From an uncultured Actinomycetes bacterium (GTDB taxonomy: Bacteria; Actinomycetota; Thermoleophilia; Gaiellales; F1-60-MAGs149), in the NCBI GenBank assembly GCA_903873565.1, contig CAIQOY010000212.1, positions 1 to 5,290 of the forward strand: a stretch of 5,290 bases of DNA, read 5' to 3'. Within the stretch, counting starts at the first letter, position 1. Each line of letters starts with the position of its first letter. Below are positions 1 to 4,694 of this stretch, piece after piece. Made by a program: the position numbers and the translations under genes. Under the pieces are notes generated by a model. It searched no databases and was not told the DNA's origin. It saw only the letters and a list, made by a program, of their open reading frames with translations.

Positions 1-1
1 C

Positions 2-562
2 GCCTTCCTGGCGCGGCGCGGGTTCCGGGAGTTCGACCGCATGACCACGCTGGAGCTCCCGCTGGCGGGCCTCGCCGCCCCTGCGGTCGACCCGCCCGCG
101 GGCATTGCGATCGCCAGCCTCGCGGAGCGCCCCGACCTGCGCGAGGCGGCGTACCGGCTCGCGGTGGAGGTCTACGCGGCCCTGCCCGACCCCGAGCCCG
201 TCTCGGCGGGCGACTTCGAGGAGTGGCGGCTGCGCGATGTCGACGTGCCCAACGCGCCGCTCGACGGTTACCTGCTGGCCCTGGCCGGCGACGACCCCGT
301 CGGCTACTGCCGGCTCTACGTGCACGACCGCGGCCGCAGCGTGGGGCACCTGATGACCGGTGTGACCGCCGCGTGGCGGGGCCGCGGGGTGGCCTCGGCC
401 CTCAAGCGCGCCGGCCTCGGCTGGGCGCTCGCCCACGGGGCCGAGCGGATGACGACCGAGAACGCGCAGGGCAACGAGCCGATGCTGGCGATCAACCGCG
501 GCTTCGGCTACCGGCCGACGCCGGACTTCGTGGAGATGGACGGGCCCGTCGCCCCCGTCTGA
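2..562 (+). CDS. Tandem-domain GNAT N-acetyltransferase, C-terminal part (5' end outside the window)
   Basis: GNAT enzymes transfer an acetyl group from acetyl-CoA to an amine; the substrate here is unknown. The visible 186 residues hold one complete GNAT domain (about residues 34-180). It has the acetyl-CoA pyrophosphate loop RGRGVA preceded by a beta strand (HLMTGVTAAW), followed by a segment reading TENAQGNEPMLAINRGFGY, the classic end of the fold. The frame is open from base 2 and encodes AFLARRGFREFDR before the first ATG (base 41). That stretch looks like the last strand of a preceding GNAT domain, so ATG 41 is probably internal and the gene a two-domain GNAT of roughly 300 residues. 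This is inferred, since the first domain is not visible. It ends in TGA, 6 bp from the stop of the convergent deacetylase-family gene. The GNAT call is firm; substrate and exact length are not. Confidence 0.88.
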   Translation, partial: AFLARRGFREFDRMTTLELPLAGLAAPAVDPPAGIAIASLAERPDLREAAYRLAVEVYAALPDPEPVSAGDFEEWRLRDVDVPNAPLDGYLLALAGDDPVGYCRLYVHDRGRSVGHLMTGVTAAWRGRGVASALKRAGLGWALAHGAERMTTENAQGNEPMLAINRGFGYRPTPDFVEMDGPVAPV

Positions 563-568
563 CCGGCC

Positions 569-1453
569 TCAGCCGGCCGCGGCCAGCGCGACGGTGCGGG
601 CGTGGATGTCCGCGGTGGTCTCGATCGGCTCGCCGTAGCCGCCGGCGAGCGTCACCACGAGGGGGATGCCGCGGCCGCGGATCCACCCGATCGCGCGGCG
701 GTCGCGCTCCTCGAGGCCATCCTCCGTGAGGGCGAGGCGCCCGAGCCGGTCGCCCGTCCAGGGGTCGGCGCCGGCGAGCAGGAAGGCGAGGTCGAACGGG
801 CCGAGCCCGGCGACCCGCTCGAGCGTCGCCTCGAGGAGGTCCAGGTAGTCCGCGTCGCCCGTGCGGTCGGGCACGTCGACGTCGATGTCGGAGGGCACGC
901 GCTCGAAGGGGTAGTTGCGCGCGCCGTGGATCGACACCACGACGACGTCGGGATCGGGGCCGAGGATGTCGGCGTTGCCGTCGCCCTGGTGCACGTCGAG
1001 GTCGAGCACGAGGGCGCGCCCCGCGAAGCCCGCGTCGCGGACGAGGGCGAGCGCCACGGCGACGTCGTTGACCAGGCAGTAGCCGCGGCCGACGGCGCGG
1101 CTCGCGTGGTGGGTGCCGCCGCCGAGGGCGGCCGCGGCCCCCGTCGCGAGCGCCGCGTGCGCCGCGGCCACCGTCGAGCCGGTCGCGTGCAGGGTGCGCA
1201 CGGCGAGCTCGGGCGACCAGGTCAGCCCGAGCGCGGCCTCCTCGCGGCGGGTCAGCAGGCCGTGGCGGATGCGGCGCACCCACTCGGCGTCGTGGACGCG
1301 CTCCGCGTCCGCCCAGGTGATCGGGGGACCCTCGCGCACCTCGACGCCGGGCAGGCGCTCGACCCGCTCGCGCACCAGCCGGTACTTCTCGCGCGGGAAG
1401 CGGTTCGTGGGCGGGAGCGGGAAGTCCCAGCGGTCGTGGGTGAAGGCGATCAT
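569..1453 (-). CDS. Histone deacetylase family protein (zinc amidohydrolase, class IV-like)
   Basis: Predicted 294-aa cytoplasmic zinc-dependent deacetylase of the arginase/deacetylase fold. Bacterial relatives remove acetyl groups from protein lysines, acetylpolyamines or other acetyl-amines; the substrate here is not evident. Visible motifs: GGGTHHASRAVGRGYCLVND (111-130) with the His pair H115-H116; the zinc-site strand LDLDVHQGDGN with D151, D153 and H155; SIHGARNYPF (174-183); the third zinc ligand D230 in AGADPWTGDRLG; and the catalytic-Tyr loop LAGGYG (Y273). All key residues are present, so it should be active. The N-terminus (MIAFTHDRWDFPLPPTNRFP) matches the short start of class IV-type bacterial members, which is why I chose ATG at 1453. 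The frame stays open about 58 codons further upstream, into the aquaporin gene, and that extension has no family resemblance. No good Shine-Dalgarno is seen (only GGAG about 15 nt away). Divergent from the aquaporin and convergent with the GNAT gene. Confidence 0.92.
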   Translation of the reverse strand: MIAFTHDRWDFPLPPTNRFPREKYRLVRERVERLPGVEVREGPPITWADAERVHDAEWVRRIRHGLLTRREEAALGLTWSPELAVRTLHATGSTVAAAHAALATGAAAALGGGTHHASRAVGRGYCLVNDVAVALALVRDAGFAGRALVLDLDVHQGDGNADILGPDPDVVVVSIHGARNYPFERVPSDIDVDVPDRTGDADYLDLLEATLERVAGLGPFDLAFLLAGADPWTGDRLGRLALTEDGLEERDRRAIGWIRGRGIPLVVTLAGGYGEPIETTADIHARTVALAAAG

Positions 1454-1481
1454 CCGTATCAGGGCCGGCTCCGCGGCAGGA

Positions 1482-1501
1482 TTCGCCCGCCGGCGGGCGA
1501 A
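1482..1501. promoter_or_regulatory. Perfect 20-bp palindrome in divergent intergenic region
   Basis: TTCGCCCGCCGGCGGGCGAA is an exact inverted repeat with no spacer. It sits in the 94-bp gap between the deacetylase-family start (28 bp away) and the aquaporin start (46 bp away). Position and perfect symmetry suit an operator for a dimeric regulator, or a cruciform/RNA hairpin. No regulator for it is encoded next to it. In GC-rich DNA some GC palindromes arise by chance, but the flanking TT/AA ends and the intergenic location argue for function. Confidence 0.5.
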
Positions 1502-1519
1502 GGCGCGCACGTAAACGAC

Positions 1520-1535
1520 GCGGGAATCATCCCGC
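1520..1535 (+). promoter_or_regulatory. Small hairpin abutting the aquaporin Shine-Dalgarno
   Basis: GCGGGA and TCCCGC form a 6-bp stem with an ATCA loop, ending exactly one base before the AGGAGG ribosome-binding site. If transcribed it would fold in the leader next to the site. It could keep the site accessible or modulate ribosome access. As DNA it is also a 16-bp interrupted palindrome that a repressor could bind. The role is inferred only. Confidence 0.4.
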
Positions 1536-1541
1536 AGGAGG
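1536..1541 (+). promoter_or_regulatory. Strong ribosome binding site of the aquaporin gene
   Basis: AGGAGG is a full-strength Shine-Dalgarno, 6 nt before the GTG at 1548. It fixes GTG as the start codon and shows that this gene is translated from a leadered mRNA, unlike several neighbours. I could not pick out a convincing -10/-35 pair upstream. Confidence 0.85.
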
Positions 1542-1547
1542 CACACG

Positions 1548-2246
1548 GTGGACAACGCACCTGCACGCCTGCTCGCGGAGTTCGTGGGCACATTCGCCCT
1601 GATCTTCATCGGCGCGGGCTCCATCATGACCGCGGCCGAGTGGGCCGGCGGGGGCTATTCGCTGATCGGGATCGCGGCCGCGCACGGCTTCGTCCTGGCC
1701 GTGATGATCTCCGCCCTCGGCCACGTCTCGGGCGCTCACTTCAACCCGGCGGTGTCGCTCGGGGTCCTGATCGCCAAGGGCATCAAGCCGGTCGAGTTCG
1801 CCGCCTACGTGGTCACCCAGCTCGTCGCGGCCGTGATCGCGGCGCTCGCTCTCAGTGTGATCTACGCCACGGCGGTCAAGGACGCGACCGGGCTCGGCAC
1901 CCCGGCGATCTCGGACGACTACAGCGTGGGGCAGGCGCTCCTCGTCGAGGGCATCCTGACCTTCTTCCTGGTCTTCACCGTGATGGCGGTGGCGGTCGAT
2001 TCGCGCGGCGCGTTCAAGATCGTCGCCGGCCTGCCGATCGGCTTCGTCGTCTTCTTCGACATCCTGATGGGCGGCCCGGTGACCGGCGCGGCGATGAACC
2101 CGGCCCGCTGGTTCGGCCCGGCGCTGATCTCGGGCAACTGGGGCGACTGGTGGGTGTACATCGTCGGCCCGCTGGTGGGTGGCGCGATCGCCGCGGCGAT
2201 CTACATGGGCGTCATCCTCAAGCGCGAGAACGCCAGCGCCGCCTAG
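1548..2246 (+). CDS. MIP family aquaporin with TIP-like selectivity filter
   Basis: A 232-aa inner-membrane channel of the major intrinsic protein family, usual length, six predicted membrane helices plus two NPA half-helices. The first NPA is in GHVSGAHFNPAVSLG (N66-P67-A68), the second in GGPVTGAAMNPARWFGPAL (N184-P185-A186, R187). Fixed spacing from these motifs (20 residues before the first Asn; 15 and 6 before the Arg) places H46, I172, A181 and R187 at the aromatic/arginine filter. E. coli AqpZ has Phe-His-Thr-Arg and GlpF has Trp-Gly-Phe-Arg, so this is neither type; His-Ile-Ala-Arg is the set known from plant tonoplast aquaporins. Water, and perhaps ammonia, H2O2 or urea, are plausible permeants, but this is inference. 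Starts with GTG behind AGGAGG, ends TAG, followed by a hairpin terminator. Probably monocistronic. Family assignment is certain, permeant is not. Confidence 0.96.
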   Translation: MDNAPARLLAEFVGTFALIFIGAGSIMTAAEWAGGGYSLIGIAAAHGFVLAVMISALGHVSGAHFNPAVSLGVLIAKGIKPVEFAAYVVTQLVAAVIAALALSVIYATAVKDATGLGTPAISDDYSVGQALLVEGILTFFLVFTVMAVAVDSRGAFKIVAGLPIGFVVFFDILMGGPVTGAAMNPARWFGPALISGNWGDWWVYIVGPLVGGAIAAAIYMGVILKRENASAA

Positions 2247-2249
2247 GCA

Positions 2250-2302
2250 CGCGGAATGAGCGGGGCGTCGCCTGCGGGCGGCGCCCCGTTTCGCGTTCCG
2301 CG
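2250..2302. terminator. Nested hairpin, likely bidirectional terminator
   Basis: An inner stem pairs 2261-2272 with 2277-2288: 12 bp including one T·G wobble, closed by a TGCG tetraloop. It is followed by GTTTCG on the + side. An outer 7-bp arm, CGCGGAA (2250-2256) with TTCCGCG (2296-2302), encloses it. It lies exactly between the stop codons of the convergent aquaporin and 67-aa genes, so it can serve both. The T tract is short (three T), common in high-GC genomes. Confidence 0.8.
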
Positions 2303-2306
2303 GGCC

Positions 2307-2510
2307 CTAGAGCAGGATCCGCTCGAGCAGCTCGGGCGCGCAGCCCTGCTCGATCAGGCGAACGGCCTCGTGCAGGTCGGCATCGGACGCGGCGATCTTC
2401 TCGGCGCGCTCGGCGTCGAGCCCCGCGCGCTCCAGCGTCTCGCGGCGCCACTCGACGACGGCGTCGGAGATCCCGGTGGTCGGTGCCTGCTGTTCGGAGG
2501 TCTGTGCCAT
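2307..2510 (-). CDS. Small conserved hypothetical protein (67 aa)
   Basis: A 67-residue, probably helical cytosolic protein with no signal peptide or membrane segment. The core reads WRRETLERAGLDAERAEKIA, then SDADLHEAVRLIEQGCAPEL, and ends in LERILL. This pattern (W-R, L..AG, A..IA, D.H.A..L...GC.PE, ILL end) resembles a small protein common in actinobacterial genomes that lacks an assigned function; I recall the pattern from memory and cannot search here. The single Cys in QGCAPE belongs to that pattern. ATG at 2510 has no Shine-Dalgarno, but TAATGT lies 6 nt upstream on its strand, so the mRNA is probably leaderless. Divergent from the 232-aa gene and convergent with the aquaporin across a hairpin. 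The pattern and dedicated promoter make it a real gene; function unknown. Confidence 0.82.
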   Translation of the reverse strand: MAQTSEQQAPTTGISDAVVEWRRETLERAGLDAERAEKIAASDADLHEAVRLIEQGCAPELLERILL

Positions 2511-2516
2511 GGGCGT

Positions 2517-2522
2517 ACATTA
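2517..2522 (-). promoter_or_regulatory. -10 hexamer of leaderless promoter, 67-aa gene
   Basis: On the minus strand TAATGT (TANNNT) is followed by 6 nt (ACGCCC) and then the ATG at 2510. That places transcription start at or next to the start codon. No Shine-Dalgarno is present in the same stretch, and I see no clear -35. Confidence 0.65.
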
Positions 2523-2575
2523 CCCCAATCGCTCCCGGTCGCCGTGCGGCTCAACGCGGATCCGCCATCTGCGTC

Positions 2576-2581
2576 TAGCCT
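2576..2581 (+). promoter_or_regulatory. -10 hexamer of leaderless promoter, 232-aa gene/SDR operon
   Basis: TAGCCT (TANNNT) is followed by GCCCCC and then the ATG at 2588, again 6 nt. No Shine-Dalgarno precedes the ATG. A 10-bp palindrome GCGGATCCGC (2556-2565) lies just upstream, in the -35/-10 spacer region. It could be an operator, but it is short enough to be chance. Confidence 0.65.
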
Positions 2582-2587
2582 GCCCCC

Positions 2588-3286
2588 ATGGACGAGGCCG
2601 CGATCGAGTCCGCCGCGCAGGCGGCGGAGGGCCTGACGGGTCTGCGGCCGCAGGCCGTCGTGCCGGTCGACCAGCCCAAGCGCGGGGTCGTCTTCGTCTG
2701 CGCGCTGCCCCGCGGCGACGACCTCGGCTGGCTGGTGGTGGACGGCGCGGGCGAGCCGGTGACGGAGCGCGCCGCGGTGCGCCAGATCGTCGAGCTGGCC
2801 GCGATCTGCGAGGCCGCCGAGGAGTCGGCCGCCGCGCTCGCCGTCGACGAGGCCCTGCCCGCCCTGGCCCGCGCCTGGGAGCTGGCCCGCGAGCTCGGCG
2901 AGGCCGAGGCGGAGCTCGCCGCCCACGCCGCCTACCAGGCGGTCGAGGCGCTGCAGCCGCTGGTGCAGGGCCTGCGCGTCGCCGACCCCGCCTACCTCGA
3001 CCGCCTTGCGCAGGCCGCGACGCTGGTCGGGGACCGCTTCGACCTGCTCAAGGAGGCCGCCGGCCAGGTCTCGGCGCGCCTGACGGGGCACGGCGCCGAT
3101 CCGCTCGAGGCGCTCGCCACCGCGCTGTGGGCGGCGATCCGGCTGCTCTCGCGCGACGGCCCGCCCGACCGCTTCCGCGAGGGCGTGGAGACCGCGATGG
3201 GGCCGGCGCAGGCGTTCGCCGACGACGTGCTGGCCCGGTACCTTGTGCCGCTGGACGGCACCGACGAGACGGGGGAGACGGCATGA
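2588..3286 (+). CDS. Uncharacterised helical protein coupled to the SDR gene
   Basis: A 232-aa protein I do not recognise. Residues 1-18 look helical. Residues 22-58 look like a small beta-rich unit (AVVPVDQPKRGVVFVCALP, then GWLVVDGAGEPV). Residues 60-222 are almost entirely Ala/Leu/Glu-rich amphipathic helix, ending in an acidic tail (DGTDETGETA). There is no signal peptide, membrane segment, obvious metal-binding cluster or nucleotide-binding loop. The charge and periodicity suggest a soluble all-helical domain, possibly oligomeric. The start is ATG 2588 because TAGCCT sits 6 nt before it. The stop overlaps the SDR start (ATGA, 3283-3286), so the two are translationally coupled and probably act together or are needed in fixed ratio. 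A role beside a dienoyl-CoA reductase is an inference from this linkage alone. Regular codon use and tight coupling make it a confident gene of unknown function. Confidence 0.85.
   Translation: MDEAAIESAAQAAEGLTGLRPQAVVPVDQPKRGVVFVCALPRGDDLGWLVVDGAGEPVTERAAVRQIVELAAICEAAEESAAALAVDEALPALARAWELARELGEAEAELAAHAAYQAVEALQPLVQGLRVADPAYLDRLAQAATLVGDRFDLLKEAAGQVSARLTGHGADPLEALATALWAAIRLLSRDGPPDRFREGVETAMGPAQAFADDVLARYLVPLDGTDETGETA
3271..3277 (+). promoter_or_regulatory. Ribosome binding site of the SDR gene
   Basis: GGGGGAG lies inside the last codons of the upstream gene, 5 nt before ATG 3283. It fixes the SDR start at the ATGA overlap. Confidence 0.75.
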
Positions 3287-4086
3287 GCCGAGGCATCGAG
3301 GGGCGCGTGATCGCGATCACCGGCGGAGGCAGCGGCATGGGCCGCGCGATGGCGGTCGACCTCGGCCGCCGCGGCGCGTCGGTGGCGATCTGCGGCCGCC
3401 GGATGGAGCCGCTCGAGGAGACCGTCGAGCTGGTGCGGGCCGCCGGCGGCGCCTGCGCGGCCTTCGCCTGCGACGTGCGCGACCCCGAGCAGGTCGACGC
3501 CTTCTTCGCCGGCGCCACGGAGGCCTTCGGCGCCCCGGACAGCCTGGTCAACAACGCGGCGGGCAACTTCATCGCCGACGCGATCGACCTCTCGCCGGGC
3601 GGCTGGCGGGTGGTGGTCGACATCGTCCTCAACGGCACCTTCTACTGCTCGCGCGCCTTCGCGCTCGGCTTCCCGCAGGCGGCGCGCGAGACCGGCTCGA
3701 TCCTCAACGTGATCGCCACCTACGCCTGGACCGGCAACCCGGGGACCGCGCACTCGGCGGCGGCCAAGGCCGGGGTCTGGAACCTGACCAAGTCGCTGGC
3801 CGTGGAGTGGGCGCCGATGGGCCTGCGCGTCAACTGCATCGCGCCCGGGCCGACCGACACGGAGGCGGCGTCCGCGAACCTGTTCCCGACGGACCAGATC
3901 CGCGACGCGATGACGGCCGAGATCCCGCTGCGGCGCTTCGCCACCCTCGAGGACATCACGGACGCGGCGCGCTTCCTGCTCTCCGACGAGGCCTCGTACG
4001 TGACGGGCGAGACCCTGACCCTCGACGGCGGCGAGTCGCTGCCGCTCGGGATGTTCCGGCACTCGCCGGTGACGCCGAAGGGCTAG
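3283..4086 (+). CDS. SDR-family 2,4-dienoyl-CoA reductase-like oxidoreductase
   Basis: A 267-aa cytosolic short-chain dehydrogenase/reductase, complete and of normal length. Rossmann features: TGGGSGMG (13-20) cofactor loop; CGRRMEPL (37-44), whose arginines after beta-2 favour NADPH; D64 in CDV; NNAAGNF (90-96). At the canonical active-site Tyr position (four before K162) there is S158. A Tyr instead sits at 147 in ATYAWTG. The Y147/S158/K162 spacing (11 and 4) plus N117 in IVLNGT equals the rearranged set N148/Y199/S210/K214 of human DECR1. The LSPGGWRVVVDIVLNGTF segment also resembles that family. Predicted reaction: NADPH reduction of 2,4-dienoyl-CoA to 3-enoyl-CoA, an auxiliary step in beta-oxidation of polyunsaturated acids. 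Co-transcribed with the overlapping 232-aa gene; ends 4 bp from the convergent TetR stop. Another enoyl/dienoyl substrate is possible; a plain FabG ketoreductase is unlikely. Confidence 0.9.
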   Translation: MSRGIEGRVIAITGGGSGMGRAMAVDLGRRGASVAICGRRMEPLEETVELVRAAGGACAAFACDVRDPEQVDAFFAGATEAFGAPDSLVNNAAGNFIADAIDLSPGGWRVVVDIVLNGTFYCSRAFALGFPQAARETGSILNVIATYAWTGNPGTAHSAAAKAGVWNLTKSLAVEWAPMGLRVNCIAPGPTDTEAASANLFPTDQIRDAMTAEIPLRRFATLEDITDAARFLLSDEASYVTGETLTLDGGESLPLGMFRHSPVTPKG

Positions 4087-4090
4087 CGGC

Positions 4091-4639
4091 TCAGGGCGCG
4101 GCCGCGCCGTCGAGCAGGGTGGAGAGGACCAGCCGCGACCCGTCGAGCGGCGCGATGCGCCCGGCCTCGATGCCCTCCCAGGCCGCCACCACGAGCCAGA
4201 ACCAGGCGTCGCCGACCCAGAGCGCCGGCAGGTCGGGGCGCACCCGCCCGTCGGCCTGGGCCCGCCGCACGGCGTCGGTCACGATGCGGTCGATCCGGGC
4301 CCAGCGCTCCCGCAGCTCCTCGTCGTCGTCGAGCGACCGCTCGCGCAGCAGGTAGCCGAGGCGCGACCCGAGCGGCATCATCGCGTCGGTGAGGTCCGCG
4401 AGCGCCTCGACCGGGTGGCGGGCCGGGTCGCCGAGCCCGACGGCGGCGATCGCGGCGTCCGTGCGGTCGAGCGCGTCGTCGGCGAGCGCGCGCAGGAGCT
4501 CATCGCGCGTGGCGTAGCGGGTGAACAGGGTGGTGCGGCTGATGCCGGCCGCGCGGGCCACGTCGGCGAGCGTCGCGCCCGGGTTGGTGGCGAGGACGCG
4601 GGAGGCGGCGTCGAGGATCGCGTCGGTCGAGACGGCCAT
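4091..4639 (-). CDS. TetR/AcrR family transcriptional repressor
   Basis: A 182-aa one-component repressor. The N-terminal DNA-binding domain (about 4-50) shows the family pattern: AILDAASRVLATNPGATLADVARAAGISRTTLFTRYATRDELLRAL covers helix 1, the helix-turn-helix (23-42, recognition helix at ISRTTLFTRY) and helix 4. The rest (52-178) is the all-helical ligand-binding and dimerisation domain, with a Trp/Phe-rich segment WVGDAWFWLVVAAW (141-154) that may line a hydrophobic pocket. The protein is slightly short for the family but complete. It is divergent from an MFS transporter, and the shared 55-bp gap carries a symmetric operator over both promoters. It therefore very likely represses itself and the transporter, with the transporter's substrate as a plausible inducer. 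The start at ATG 4639 is supported by TATCAT 7 nt upstream (leaderless). The ligand cannot be read from the sequence. Confidence 0.95.
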   Translation of the reverse strand: MAVSTDAILDAASRVLATNPGATLADVARAAGISRTTLFTRYATRDELLRALADDALDRTDAAIAAVGLGDPARHPVEALADLTDAMMPLGSRLGYLLRERSLDDDEELRERWARIDRIVTDAVRRAQADGRVRPDLPALWVGDAWFWLVVAAWEGIEAGRIAPLDGSRLVLSTLLDGAAAP

Positions 4640-4646
4640 CGCGGCG

Positions 4647-4675
4647 ATGATAACACTTCTGTTCGGATCCGAACA
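4647..4675 (-). promoter_or_regulatory. Promoter of the TetR gene (leaderless)
   Basis: On the minus strand, TGTTCG (4675-4670) is followed by a 17-nt spacer and TATCAT (4652-4647), then 7 nt to the ATG. The -10 is good and the -35 matches consensus poorly. The -35 lies within one arm of the operator palindrome, consistent with repression by occlusion. Confidence 0.65.
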
Positions 4676-4687
4676 TCAATGTTAGGA
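4651..4687. promoter_or_regulatory. TetR operator between repressor and transporter genes
   Basis: The core TGTTCGGATCCGAACA (4660-4675) is a perfect 16-bp palindrome. On the same axis, TAACA (4651-4655) mirrors TGTTA (4680-4684), giving a 34-bp dyad. The half-site TGTTCGGA (4660) recurs as TGTTAGGA at 4680, 7 of 8 bases, 20 bp away. This suits side-by-side binding of two dimers. The region covers both -10 and both -35 hexamers. That the flanking TetR protein binds here is inferred from position. Confidence 0.82.
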
Positions 4688-4688
4688 T
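4660..4688 (+). promoter_or_regulatory. Promoter of the MFS transporter gene (leaderless)
   Basis: TGTTCG (4660-4665), a 17-nt spacer and TAGGAT (4683-4688), then 6 nt to GTG 4695. It is the exact mirror of the TetR promoter about the operator centre. No Shine-Dalgarno precedes the GTG. The -35 is weak, so basal transcription may depend mainly on the -10. Confidence 0.65.
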
Positions 4689-4694
4689 GCCGCC

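Noticed and set aside
563..576. CCGGC-CTCA-GCCGG hairpin at the GNAT/deacetylase convergence
   Set aside because: Only a 5-bp stem, no T tract and partly coding. Too weak to call a terminator.
1454..1627. N-terminal extension of the deacetylase-family gene to an ATG at 1627
   Set aside because: The extra 58 residues overlap the aquaporin start and its Shine-Dalgarno antisense and show no family similarity. The family-like N-terminus begins at 1453.
602..2578. A very long open frame on the + strand (658 codons) across the deacetylase-family gene, the aquaporin and beyond
   Set aside because: It runs antisense to clear deacetylase motifs and out of frame with clear aquaporin motifs. Its translation is low-complexity Arg/Gly/Ala, as expected from GC-rich third positions.
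2476..3282. Upstream extension of the SDR frame to an ATG at 2476
   Set aside because: The extension is Arg/Gly-rich and lies in another frame of the 232-aa gene. The SDR has its own ATG in an ATGA overlap with a Shine-Dalgarno.
2992..4062. Long minus-strand open frame opposite the 232-aa and SDR genes
   Set aside because: Arg/Gly/Val-rich composition without motifs, antisense to a well-supported SDR.
4095..4108. Palindrome GGCGCGGCCGCGCC near the TetR stop as a terminator
   Set aside because: It has no loop and no T tract, is made only of G and C, and falls in the Gly-Ala-Ala-Ala codons of the TetR C-terminus. Composition explains it.
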